From Garcia nutans (Eukaryota; Streptophyta; Magnoliopsida; Malpighiales; Euphorbiaceae), in contig CANTUV010000007.1 of NCBI GenBank assembly GCA_947685225.1, forward strand, positions 16,202,501 to 16,266,500: a stretch of 64,000 nt of DNA, given 5' to 3'. Position numbers and translations under genes: made by a program. The notes beneath the pieces are model-generated. The model did no database searches. It saw only the letters and a program-made list of their open reading frames with translations, and was not told the origin of the DNA. This document shows, piece by piece, positions 23,371-35,103 of the stretch. Positions within the stretch are counted from its first letter, which is position 1; each line of letters opens with the position of its first letter.

Positions 23371-26300
23371 TGTAACACCCCTTCCCGGCCTACGTGTGTA
23401 AGCCGAGTAGAGGCGCCACACTAACCTAATGTTGCTACCAATTTTACTTAGTCAAATTTTAGTTCCGGTTTTTTTTTTTGAAATTTGGCCAGAGGTTCGC
23501 CTAGAAATTGGGTCCTAAGTGTCGACAAAACTGGTTTTTCTGATTTTTGAAAACATTTTTTTACAAAACAAATGCGAACACAATTAGTCTCAATATACTC
23601 CCAATGAATCCCCCTTATAACCTCAACTACAAACCTGCAAGAAGAATTCACACTTCTAGTACAAAATAAAGAAGAGGTTTATTATTATGACATACTACTA
23701 ACGTACAGTATAACATAGTAATTCTCAATCTTATATATATATATACATGTCACAGCTAGTTAACTCAAAATGGAAACTAAGAGATCTACCCTGAGATGCT
23801 GTGGGTCTGGTCGTCGCCTCCCAAGAGTTAGCTACTGCTCCGAACCTACAAGTCAAGGAAAACTTAACTCGCTGAGCAATGTCGCTCAGTGGGTACTTTA
23901 CCAATGGAAATAAAAGTAAAGAGTATTTGTACAAGCAAGGCAATAAAATATATGAATGTTAAATACTATAAGCAATAAAATATAAAGCTCACTTCAATGA
24001 AATAAAAACGTACTTCCCGAAAAAGAATTTCAAATTTTTCAAAAGATTTTCAACTAAAATTGTAAAATATTCACAATTCAACTTATGCCATAAAATAGTC
24101 GTGTCATAGTTTGTAAATTTTTGCTTTACTGGTAAAAGTAGAACCACAGCGATAAGGCAGTGGCCCTCACAACTGTAATACAGGTGGCCCTCACCACCGA
24201 TATCAAATCACAGGAATGGCCCTCACCATCCTGGTTATAACCAATGGCCCTCACCATTGAGTTCAGATCATAACAATTCAATCACAATATCAAGAAGTAC
24301 TGCATAAGTTAGTATAGTGCACTATACCCTTATCTACCAAGTTCAACCACCAAGTAAAGCATAAGGGTTTAAAATTCAAATCCAAGATTTCCACAAATTT
24401 TCAAATGATTTGCACATCCCTTTTCATTTTTACCAAGTCATGCCATTTCATCGTGTACTAACTCTGTGGCTAAAGGCCGTTTCATTTCCAAGTGTTTACC
24501 ACCATTCCCAGTCATTTCCACACACTTCAAATCACATTAGAACAATTCCCAAAAATGACCAAAAGAATAGTAACACGGCGCGTAAAATCGGCAATGCAAA
24601 TGGCATGACCATATGAATAGTAAAATCTAGTTTTCGTCTAAATTTCAGTCATGCATTTGACCAGGTAAATGATCTTATTTTTGGCTGAAATTTTACAAAA
24701 ACTTATTTCATATGTTGACTAATTGCATGTAAAATTTGTCGAAAAATTCCATCGTTTGCTGCCTCAACCGGCTGCCCAAAGTTGGGTCCAAAATTGGCTC
24801 CCAAAGGGCACCAATTCGGCCCCCACTTGCATTTGGTGCAAAATTGTTTATTTTTTTGTTCTATACCCATTTCAAAGCTTCCCTAATAATGTAATGAAGA
24901 CTTAGACACTTCCTTTTTAAAATAACTTGATTGTTTAATTCAATTTGGACTAAATAGAGTTCATAAACTCTTTTACCAAAATCATTGAAAACATTAGATT
25001 TCATTTGAATTTAAACAACCCAATCACCACATGGATTCAAAAATACCACTCAACAATTGAATTCAAACTCAAACAACACATTTAGGCATCCATAGCAAAA
25101 GTTCCATAGATAAATTTTTGGCAAGAAAATGAAAGAAAAATTAATTCTTCCAAGGTAAAGTACCAAACCTTGTATTTTAATTTCCTTTTGCTTTCCCTTC
25201 TCTTTCAAGCTCTTCCTTCTCCTTATTTCCACCCTTGCCTACAAAAATTTCACAACACAACCTCAACCATAAACCCTAGAAATTTAGAACATGCACTACC
25301 CTTCCATTTCTTTTCAAATTAAGTCCTAATATAACCTTATTAAACCTTAGAAACCTTAATTCTTCCATTTAATTAATCAATATCATCACTACTTAAGTTT
25401 TTCCCAAATCCACCATAAGAACCCTAATTTTAATCTTTCAAATTACTTATTAAACCTTAAATTAGGATTAGAAATGAACTTACCTTAGTTTAGGACCTTG
25501 GATTCCACCAAAACCTTTGATAATAAACCTTAAAACTTGAAAATCACCACCTTTCTTCCTTCTCCTATGGCTTGAACGACCCTCCTTCTCAAGAGGGAGT
25601 TTTTGCTTTCTTCTTTCATGTGTTTTTGGTCCAAATGGCTGCCCAATTTGGCTAATAATGTGTTAAGACAAATGCTTAATTCCAATTGGTCCACTTTAAG
25701 GCAAAATGGCCATTTTTCATTGGTACAATTGTCTCTCTCTTTTATTTATTTAAGGCCCAAGCCATTGGCCTTTCTTTTAATCATATTTTGGCCCCTCTTC
25801 TTCCCTTTGCGGTAATTTTATGATTTAGGATGTGAAAAGACCAAAATACCCTCCGGCGATTGATTGTCTGTAACTTTTAAACCATGTGGTTCCACGAAGT
25901 GAACCACATATGGTTTTGAACCTCTCGACCTCTACTTTCCATTTTTAAGGTCTATTTTAGGTTTCCAAGTCATTTTGAAAAATTACTAATAAGCCCTCGA
26001 CTTTTTAGAAAATTCCCTTTAGGTCCTTTCTTTGCTCGGGTTTGCCCAGGCTCCGTTTCTATTGACGATCGTTTCATATTCAACCCCTCGACGTCCTCTA
26101 CGCACTCTTATTTTATTTCCTACTTTGGATTCATGTATAAATTTTAATTAATAATGACCAAAATGCCCCTAGTCTACATGTCTTCGTTTCTCTCTAACGG
26201 GGCGTTTCCGAAGAAAGTCATAGTTCACTGTTTTTAACCGGTTTTTCTCTAGTTTCCATTTCATTACACTATCACATACATTATAAAGACTTCCCAGACT

Positions 26301-26465
26301 GGTCACCCATCGCCGTTAGTTACGCACATTTAACCCTGGTCCTTTAATGAATTATAGCTTAACGGTCTAGGGTTAGCCGGATCTCTTTAGCATGCCTACT
26401 TTGTCAGCACGTGTGAATACTGTACACGTAATTACTGTACATACCTGCTATGGCCGGTCGTGACA
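23371..26465 (-). repeat. Chromovirus 3' LTR
   Basis: A 3095-bp LTR, TGTAACACCCC...GTGACA as read on the plus strand. The pol reading frame runs into it and stops at 26404. Confidence 0.93.
24150..24262. repeat. TGGCCCTCACCA minisatellite in chromovirus 3' LTR
   Basis: Four copies of GGCCCTCAC(C/A)A at 20-40 bp spacing. The 5' LTR partner (about 32770-32892) has five, through a 22-bp duplication near 32868-32890. Confidence 0.85.
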
Positions 26466-29400
26466 ATTCCTCCCTCGTTAATTTAGGCTTCCTCATAGTT
26501 TCTTTGCGTTCCCATGTAGCTTCTTCTACTTTGTGATTCCTCCAAAGCACTTTGACCAATGAGATCTTCTTATTCCGCAACTCTTTGATTTCCCATGCTA
26601 GGATTTCTACCGGCTCTTCCTCGTACGTCAAGTTGGGCTGAAACTCAATGTCTTGAGCTTGTATGATGTGGGTTGGATCTGAACGATACCTCCTTAGCAT
26701 TGAAACGTGGAAAACATCATGTGTTTTACTTAATTCGGGTGGGAACGCCAACTGGTAAGCTACCGGACCTACCCGTTTGATGATCTCATATGGTCCGATG
26801 AATCTAGGGCTTAGCTTGCCTTTCTGTTTAAATCGTAATACCTTCTTCCAAGGAGAGACTTTGAGGAATACTCTGTCGCCGACCTCGAACTGTATGTCTT
26901 TCCTCTTTAGGTCCGCGTATGATTTTTGCCTATCCGCCGCTGTTTTTAATCGGTTTCGAATGAGCTCTACCTTTTCCTCAGTTTCCTTAACTATGTCTGG
27001 CCCCAACATCTTTTCCTCGCTCAATTCTATCCAGCAAAATGGAGTTCTGCATTTCCGACTGTACAGTGCTTCATAAGGAGCCATTTGTATGCTGGATTGA
27101 TAGCTGTTGTTGTACGCGAATTCCATTAAGCTCAGGTGTTTGTCCCAGCTGCCTTTAAATTCTAAAACGCACGCCCTCAGCATATCTTTCAAAACTTGAA
27201 TCACTCTTTCCGACTGTCTGTCTGTCTAGGGATGGAATGCGGTACTGTGGTACGTTCGAGTCCCAAGGGCTGTTTGGAACTTCTGCCAAAAATTTGACGT
27301 AAAGCGTGGATCTCGATATGATATGATTGAAGTTGGAACTCCATGGAGACGTATGATCTCTTTGATGTACAAGTCTGCCAACTTGTCTAGCGAGTAATCC
27401 ACACGTACTAGTAAGAAATGAGCGGACTTAGTAAGCCGATCCATGATTACCCAGATCGCGTCATGTTTGTCCCTAGTCATAGGCAATCTTGTGACAAAAT
27501 CCATAGTAATACGGTCCCATTTCCAGGTTGGAATCTTAATAGGTTGTAGTAGTCCTGAGGGTAGTTGATGTTCCGCTTTCACTTGCTGACAGGTCAAACA
27601 CTTCGTCACGTGATCCACAATGTCTCTTTTCATTCCTGGCCACCAGTAATACTCCTTCAAGTCCCGGTACATTTTCGTTGCTCCCGGATGCATTGTGTAA
27701 GGACTGTTATGAGCTTCTTGCAAAATCTGTTTCTTCAGTTCCTCAGACTTAGGTACCACCATTCTCTTATTGTAGTATAGGATATCATCTGGACGAATTT
27801 GATAATCTCCTGACGAATTCTCCTGCGCCTGTTGACTCCACTTCTTCACTTGTTCATCTTCCTTCTGAGCATCACGTATTTGTTGATGTAAGGTAGGTCG
27901 CACGCACATTTTTGCAAAGATAGCTCCATCTTCTGTGGGCTCTAATTCTACCCTCATAGCATGTAGCGCTTGCATTGACTTCCTACTAAGTGCATCTGCT
28001 ACGACATTCGCTTTGCCCGGGTGATAGTTAATCATATAGTCGTAGTTGGCTAACAGTTGCATCCATTTTCGCTGTCGCAAGTTTAAATCTTTCTGAGTGG
28101 GCAGGTACTTCAAGCTTTGATGATCCATATAAATGTAACACTTTTCTCCATATAAGTAGTGCCTCCACGTCTTGAAAGCCAAAACAATCGCTGCTAGTTC
28201 TGAGTCATGCGTGGGATAATTCTTTTCGTGTGGCTTGAGCTGTCGAGAGACATACGCAATGACTTTGCCCTCCTGCATCAATACACAACCTAACCCGATG
28301 TGGGATGCATCGCTATAGATCACAAAATCTTTTCCTGATTCGGGTTGTGTAAGAATGGGCGCTTCAGTAAGTTTTTGCTTCAGCCTTTCAAAACTCCATT
28401 GGCAAGCATCGGTCCACTGGAATTTAGCATTCTTCTGAAGTAGCTTGGTCATAGGTGTGGCGATCATGGAAAACCCTTTGACGAATCTCCTATAATATCC
28501 TGCTAACCCCAAGAAACTACGAACTTCCGTTACTGTCTTAGGTGGCTTCCATTCCAATACTGCTTCTATTTTCTTGGGATCAACCCTTATTCCTTCTGCC
28601 GACACAATATGTCCCAAGAAGGCTACTTCTTCCAACCAAAATTCACATTTGCTGAATTTAGCGTATAACTGCTTCTCTCGCAGGGTTTGCAAAACGATCC
28701 TAAGGTGGCGATCATGGTCCTCTCGATTCTTTGAATACACCAATATGTCATCAATGAATACAACCATGAACTGATCCAAATACGGGTGGAAGATTCTGTT
28801 CATCAGATCCATGAATACTGCAGGTGCATTCGTTAATCCGAAAGGCATAACAATGAATTCATAATGTCTATAGCGAGTTCTGAATGCGGTTTTTGGTATG
28901 TCTTCATCTTTGATTCCCAATTGATGATAACCCGATCGTAGATCGATTTTTGAAAAGACTCCAACACCTTTGAGTTGATCAAACAAATCGTCTATGCGAG
29001 GTAGCGAATACTTGTTCTTGATGGTCAGCTTATTGAGTTGACGCTAATCCACACACAACCTTAGGGATCCGTCTTTCTTTTTCACGAACAATACTGGCGC
29101 TCCCCATGGTGACACGCTTGGCCTAATGAACCCCTTGTCTAAAAGTTCATGTAGCTGTACCTTTAGTTCTTTTAGCTCTGCTGGCGCCATTCGGTAAGGT
29201 GCGATGGATACTGGTGCAGCTCCCGGGTACACGTCTATGGTGAATTCCACCTCTCATTTAGGTGGTAATCCAGGTAAGTCGTTAGGAAATACGTCGGGGA
29301 AATCGCAAACAGTAGGTATATCTTGTAGCTTCAGTGCCTCTTCTTTCGCTTCTAACGCGCATAACAGGTATGCCTCGCAGCCTTTTTGCACTAACCTCTT

Positions 29401-29880
29401 AGCTGTCATAACGGAACTGATGTTAGTTAGATAGTCCTTCCTCTTTCCCACTAAGGTCACTTCGTCGCCGTCTGACGTATGCAAAGTAACTCTCTTCCTT
29501 TTACAGTCAACCGGTGCATCGTGTTTGGCCAACCAATCCATCCCAAGGATAGCATCGAATTCTTGAAATGGTAGTTCAAATAAGTCTCCCCAAAAGATAC
29601 GTCCGTGTATCTCCACGGGGCAATCTTTCACTACTTTCCTCGTAATCACCTCACTCCCTAATGGGCTAGTAACTAATATTCCTTCTTCCTCTAGTTCTAC
29701 CTTTAAGTTCCCAAGTTTTTCATTTTTCATGCATATATATGAGTGTGAAGAACCCGGATCTATTAAAACGTAAAGCGGAACTCCAAACATAGACAACTGA
29801 CCTGCAATCACGTTTAGCACTTCTTCATCTTCTCGCCCCCTCATAGCATACATTCTAGCAGGAGCCCTCGCTTCTGGTCA
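26404..29880 (-). pseudogene. pol: Chromovirus pol: protease, RT, RNase H, integrase, chromodomain
   Basis: One reading frame runs from about 29853 down to 26404, broken by stops at 29254-29256, 29044-29046 and 27226-27228. Protease has LIDPGSSHSYI (Asp at 29758-29760; the DPG form is usual in this clade). RT spans the stop at 29044 and has FIDDILVYS (about 28738-28764). RNase H shows SDAS, SELAA, MDHQ and VVADALS. Integrase has the H-H-C-C zinc site (about 27590-27711) and MDFVTRLP. However, the second catalytic position reads SYRDPRF, with Tyr (27316-27318) where the family has Asp. Near the end are GPYEI and a chromodomain (about 26479-26625, VLWRNHKVEEATWER) of the Tekay/Del type, which in relatives directs integration to heterochromatin. 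Upstream of 29853 a frameshift separates pol from gag. Confidence 0.93.
26466..26480 (-). other. Chromovirus polypurine tract
   Basis: On the minus strand, ACGAGGGAGGAAT abuts the start of the 3' LTR (TGTCACGACC). Confidence 0.8.
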
Positions 29881-31129
29881 ATCCACGTCTCAGACTGCAC
29901 GCGTGACGGATTTCGCCCCTACCTCTGCCTCGGCCTCGCCCTGCTGCCGCTTGCGATCCCTCAGTCTCCCTAGGTAGATTCTGCATTCGCTGGGGACACT
30001 CTCGCATAAGGTGGTCTAAAGATCCACATATGCAGCATGTAAATGTCCGACCCCAACATTCTCCCGTGTGGCGGCGTCCGCATTGATCACAACGTGGATT
30101 AGTATTTTCGCCTTCATTACCTCTCAGACCGGTAGAAAAGTTACCTCCACTTTGATTGAATCCTCTTCCTTGCCCTCTTCCGGATCGTCCGGTACTAGCG
30201 ACTGAGGTGACTTGACTTGGGCCACCGCGATTCGATCCCTGACTATAACCCCGACATTGACCGCCTCCTATGGAACCACTACCTCGGAATCGCTTCCTTG
30301 ATGATTGGTAGTTTCCCGAATAGTTTTGGGTATCTCTCTTCTGTTTCATCTTCTATCTTCTATTCTGCTCATCAGACTGACACTGCTCCACTTCAATAGC
30401 TCGGGTGACTAACACAGAAAATTCCTTAATATGAGCAGCAATCAGCTGCACCTTAATCTCATTATTCAATCCGTCTAAGAATTGTTTACATCGATCTTCC
30501 TCATCTTCTATCGCTTTCTTAGCATACCTGCTTAATATGGTGAACTCCCTTTCGTACTCTGTCACTGTCATTCGCCCCTGCTTCAAGTGTAGAAACTCTT
30601 TCCTTCTGGCGTCGAGATATGCTTTAGAAATAAACTTTCTCTTAAATTCTCTCACAAAGAAGTCCCATGTCCTCTGCTGTGGTGGAACTCATTGTTGGAC
30701 TGTGTCCCACCAGACATACGCTTCTTCCACTAACAAGGAAGTAGCGCACACAACTCGCTCCTTTGGAGTACACTGTAACTTATCTAAGGCTCGTACCGTT
30801 CCTTCCAGCCAATACTCGGCTGTAGAAGAATCATCGTCCCTTCGGGCCCTAAACTCCTTCGCCCCGTACTTTCTTATCTTTTCAATTTGGGGTTTCCTTT
30901 CCCCTCCCACAGCAGGTACTGGTACGAGTGCTGGCGCTGGTGGTGGTGGCGGGGCGGCGCCGGCTATCTGCTGTAATACGGCAGCCATTTGTTGCAACAT
31001 TTCGTTGGGGATAGGAGCATCAGCTGGTGGTTGCTCGGATGCAGGTGTCTCTGATATATGCGTTTCTACAATTCGGGAGGCCTGAGACTCGACCTTCTCC
31101 TCTATATCATGCTGCGCTGCTTGTGACAT
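29855..31129 (-). pseudogene. gag: Chromovirus gag with two zinc knuckles
   Basis: This structural gag starts at ATG 31127-31129 and is interrupted by TGA at 30689-30691 and TAG at 30353-30355, then ends out of frame with pol at 29855. Order of parts: N-terminal helix and a Pro/Ala-rich linker (about 30890-30960), capsid core (WLEGTVRALDKL, YVWWDTVQQ, then REFKRKF, EFLHLKQGRMTVTEYEREF, FLDGLNNEIK), Gly/Arg-rich basic region, a CX2CX3HX3C knuckle (about 30056-30091) and a classical CX2CX4HX4C knuckle (about 29996-30037). About 425 residues fits the family. The stop contexts (TGA for an expected Arg codon, TAG for an expected Gln codon) look like C-to-T decay. In intact relatives gag and pol form one frame, so the break near 29860-29880 is taken as an indel. 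Confidence 0.92.
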
Positions 31130-31968
31130 CTAAAGAACAGAGCAAAACGTATACAATCCCATCATCAGTAACGACCCAGACCAACCGCATTATATTACCC
31201 TAGGTGGCATGTATATAAATATAAAATTCTTAAATAACACATATACAACACAACTTTTATTTATTTCCAAGCAAAAGTATTTACATTACTAGGAAGCCCT
31301 TATGTAAATTCCAAAATTTAGGACTCCTTACTACTATATCATCATGTCATACTACCATACAATATCTACACGATACCCCGATGTCACATATGTACATAAC
31401 CAAAAGGACCTCCAAAAAGCAACACATCTCAAAGCTCAGTGAGTAGGTGCCCTAGGTGAGGTAGCACTTTCAGACAAATACTCTTCTATCTCAGGATTAA
31501 ACTCTGGGTCATGCGATGCTTTACCAGGTAAGTGCTGGCCTAGCTCCTGGACCCTCTCCTGCAAAGCACGGATCTCTCTATGTGCTACCCCAAGACTCCT
31601 ACAGGCACTATCAAACTCCACTCTATGACTAAGCCTGTCCTCCTTTAACATCAGCACGTCTCTCCTCAAGGAGATAATCATCTCATGTGCTAATCTCAAG
31701 TCTTCACGATCCTGTAGACTTCGATCTGCCAGGATATCTATGGTATCATCTTGCTACTGCACTATCTGCTTTAGCCTCTCTACTTCCATCCTCAGCTCCC
31801 TCATCTCATTGTTTCGATCATCCATAATTACTCCTGTTATAATTAGAATAACATAACTAACAATACTACACACATGTATTGTTACATATTTAGAACCCCT
31901 AACCTAACCCTATGTGTCATACATTTAAGGTTTAGTTCAACTAACTACCCAGGACCGGCTAAACCGGA
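31130..31968 (-). other. Chromovirus leader region
   Basis: The 840-bp stretch between PBS and gag holds the leader reading frame at 31436-31825. The rest is AT-rich and shows no recognisable gene. Confidence 0.8.
31436..31825 (-). pseudogene. Leader ORF encoding a coiled-coil protein (one internal stop)
   Basis: A frame upstream of gag starts at ATG 31823-31825 and ends at TGA 31436. It is 130 codons long including one in-frame TAG after residue 23, followed by a Gln codon. The product would be helical and charged, with heptad-like patterns before and after the stop (MRELRMEVERLKQI; VAHREIRALQERVQELGQHL), and an acidic Ser/Pro tail. I do not recognise it as a known retroelement domain. Apart from the one stop, 129 sense codons without frameshift in a leader suggest that it was translated. 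It could be a capsid accessory or a captured fragment. Alternatively the 87-aa part from ATG 31697-31699 could be chance. Confidence 0.55.
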
Positions 31969-31980
31969 GCTCTGATACCA
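31969..31980 (-). other. Chromovirus primer binding site (tRNA-iMet)
   Basis: On the minus strand, TGGTATCAGAGC lies five bases inside the 5' LTR. This is the standard initiator-Met PBS of plant Ty3/gypsy and copia elements, here intact over 12 bases. Confidence 0.9.
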
Positions 31981-31985
31981 AAAAT

Positions 31986-34900
31986 TGTAACACCCCTTCC
32001 CGGCCTACGTGTGTAAGCCGAGTAGAGGCGCCACACTAACCTAATGTTGCTACCAATTTTACTTAGTCAAATTTTAGTTCCGATTTTTTTTTTGAAATTT
32101 GGCCAGAGGTTCGCCTAGAAATTGGGTCCCAAGTGTTGACAAAACTGGTTTTTCTGATTTTTAAAAACATTTTTTTTACACAACAAATGCGAACACAATC
32201 AGTCTCAATACACTCCCAATGAATCCCCCTTATAACCTCAACTACAAACCTGCAAGAAGAATTCACACTTCTAGTACAAAATAAAGTAGAGGTTTATTAT
32301 TATGACATACAACTAACGTACAGTATAACATAGTAATTCTCAATCTTATATATATATACATGTCACAACTAGTTAACTCAAAATGGAAACTAAGAGATCT
32401 ACCCTGAGATGCTATGGGTCTGGTCGTCGCCTCCCAAGAGTTAGCTACTGCTCCGAACCTACGAGTCAAGGAAAACTTAACTCGCTGAGCAATGTCGCTC
32501 AGTGGGTACTTTACCAATGGAAATAAAAGTAAAGAGTATTTGTACAAGCAAGGCAATAAAATATATGAATGTTAAATACTATAAGCAATAAAATATAAAG
32601 CTCACTTCAATGAAATAAAAACGTACTTCCCAAAAAAGAATTTCAAGTTTTTCAAAAGATTTCAACTAAAATTGTAAAATATTCACAATTCAACTTATGC
32701 CATAAAATAGTCGTGTCATAGTGTGTAAATTTTTGCTCTACTAGTAAAAGTAGAACCACAGCGATAAGGCAGTGGCCCTCACCACTGTAACACAGGTGGC
32801 CCTCACCACCGATATCAAATCACAGGAATGGCCCTCACCATCCTGGTTATAACCAATGGCCCTCACCATTGGCCACAATGGCCCTCACCATTGAGTTCAG
32901 ATCATAACAATTCAATCACAATATTAAGTAGTACTGCATAAGTTAGTATAGTGCACTATACCCTTATCTACCAAGTTCAACCACCAAGTAGAGCATAAGG
33001 GTTTAAAATTCAAATCCAAGATTTCCACAAATTTTCAAATGATTTGCACATCCCTTTTCATTTTTACCAATTCATGCCATTTCGTCGTGTACTAACTCTG
33101 TGGCTAAAGGCCGTTTCATTTCCAAGTGTTTACCACCATTCCCAGTCATTTCCACACACTTCAAATCACATTAGAACAATTCCCAAAAATGACCAAAAGA
33201 ATAGTAACACGGAGCGTAAAATCGGCAACGCAAATGGCAGGACCATATGAATAGTAAAATTTGGTTTTCATCTAAATTTCAGTCATGCATTTGACCAGGT
33301 AAATGATCTTATTTTTAGCTGAAATTTTATAAAAATCTTATTTCATATGTTGACTAATTGCATGTAAAATTTCGTCAAAAAATTCCATCGTTTGCTGCCT
33401 CAACCGGCTTCCCAAAGTTGGGTCCAGAATTGGCTCCCAAAGGGCACCAATTCGGCCCCCACTTGCATTTGGTGCAAAATTGTTTATTTTTTTGTTCTAA
33501 ACCCATTTCAAAGCTTCCCTAATAATTTAATGAAGACTTAGACACATCCCTTTTAAAATAACTTGATTGTTTAATTCAATTTGGACTAAATGGAGTTCAT
33601 AAACTCTTTTACCAAAATCATTGAAAACATTAGATTTCATTTGAATTTAAACAACCCAATCACCACATGGATTCAAAAATACCACTCAACAATTGAATTC
33701 AAACTCAAACAACACATTTAGGCATCCATAGTAAAAGTTTCATAGATAAATTTTTGGCAAGAAAATTAAAGAAAAATTAATTCTTCCAAGGTAAAGTACC
33801 AAACCTTGTATTTTAATTTTCTTTTGCTTTCCCTTCTCTTTCAAGCTCTTCCTTCTCCTTATTTCCACCCTTGCCTACAAAAATTTCACAACACAACCTC
33901 AACCATAAACCCTAGAAATTTAGAACATGCACTACCCTTCCATTTCTTTTCAAATTAAGTCCTAATCTAACCTTATTAAACCTTAGAAACCTTAATTCTT
34001 CCATTTAATTAATCAATATCATCACTACTTAAGTTTTCCCCAAATCCACCATAAGAACCCTAATTTTAATCTCTCAAATTACTCATAAAAACCTGAAATT
34101 AGGATTAGAAATGAACTTACCTTAGTTTAGGACCTTGGATTCCACCAAAACCTTTGATAATAAACCTTAAAACTTGAAAATCACCACCTTTCTTCCTTCT
34201 CCTATGGCTTGAACGACCCTCCTTCTCAAGAGGGAGTTTTTGCTTTCTTCTTTCATGTGTTTTTGGTCCAAATGGCTGCCCAATTTGGCTAATAATGTGT
34301 TAAGACAAATGCTTAATTCCAATTGGTCCACTTTAAGGCAAAATGGTCATTTTTCATTGGTACAATTGTCTCTCTCTTTTATTTATTTAAGGCCCAAGCC
34401 ATTGGCCTTTCTTTTAATCATATTTTGGCCCCTCTTCTTCCCTTTGCTGTAATTTTATGATTTAGGATGTGAAAAGACCAAAACACCCTCCGGCAATTGA
34501 TTGTCTATAACTTTTAAACCGTGTGGTTCCACGAAGTGAACCACATATGGTTTTGACCCTCTCGACCTCTACTTTCAATTTTTAATGTCTATTTTAGGTT
34601 TCCAAGTCATTTTGAAAAATTACCAATAAGCCCTTGACTTTTTACAAAATTTTCTTTAGGTCCTTTCTTTGCTCGGATTTGCCTGGGCTCCGTTTCTACT
34701 GACGATCGTTTCATATTCAACCCCTCGACGTCCTCTACACACTCGTATTTTTATTTCCTACTTTGGATTCATGTATAAATTTTAATTAATAATGACCAAA
34801 ATGCCCCTAGTCTACGTGTCTTCGTTTCTCTCTAACGGGGCGTTTCCGAAGAAAGTCACAGTTCACAGTTTTTACCCGGTTTTTCTCTAGTTTCCATTTC

Positions 34901-35103
34901 ATTACACTATCACATACATTATTAAGACTTCCCAGACTGGTCACCCATAGCCGTTAGTTACGCACGTTTAACCCCGGTCTTTTAATGAATTATAGCTTAA
35001 CGGTCTAGGGTTAGCCGGATCTCTTTAGCATGCCTACTTTGTCAGCACGTGTGAATACTGTACACGTAATTACTGTACATACCTGCTATGGCCGGTTGTG
35101 ACA
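31986..35103 (-). repeat. Chromovirus 5' LTR
   Basis: A 3118-bp partner of 23371-26465, 23 bp longer mainly through one extra minisatellite unit. Confidence 0.93.

Larger units (their letters stand above)
23371..35103 (-). mobile_element. Complete chromovirus (Tekay/Del-type Ty3/gypsy), minus strand
   Basis: This is an 11.7 kb element with LTRs at 23371-26465 (3') and 31986-35103 (5'). The flanks AACTG (23366-23370) and AATTG (35104-35108) are a TSD with one C-to-T change. It has a tRNA-iMet PBS (31969-31980), a PPT (26466-26480), a leader ORF, gag, protease, RT, RNase H, integrase and a C-terminal chromodomain. LTRs differ by a few percent by eye, the least of any pair here, so this is the youngest datable insertion. 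It is coding-dead: five in-frame stops, one frameshift and one lost integrase catalytic residue. Confidence 0.93.

Noticed and set aside
24150..24262. Regularly spaced GGCCCTCACCA repeats resembling a CRISPR array
   Set aside because: Units are short and imperfect, the spacers are themselves related, and they lie inside an LTR of a plant retroelement.
26777..27076. 99-aa plus-strand frame
   Set aside because: Antisense to the integrase C-terminal region of the chromovirus pol.
30537..31085. 182-aa plus-strand frame with Gly/Ala-rich stretch
   Set aside because: Antisense to the chromovirus gag; the Gly/Ala run is the complement of its Pro/Ala linker.
26404..31129. Endogenous pararetrovirus as the source of the RT
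   Set aside because: LTRs, integrase with H-H-C-C site and chromodomain are present, and no movement-protein pattern is seen; this is a Ty3/gypsy chromovirus.
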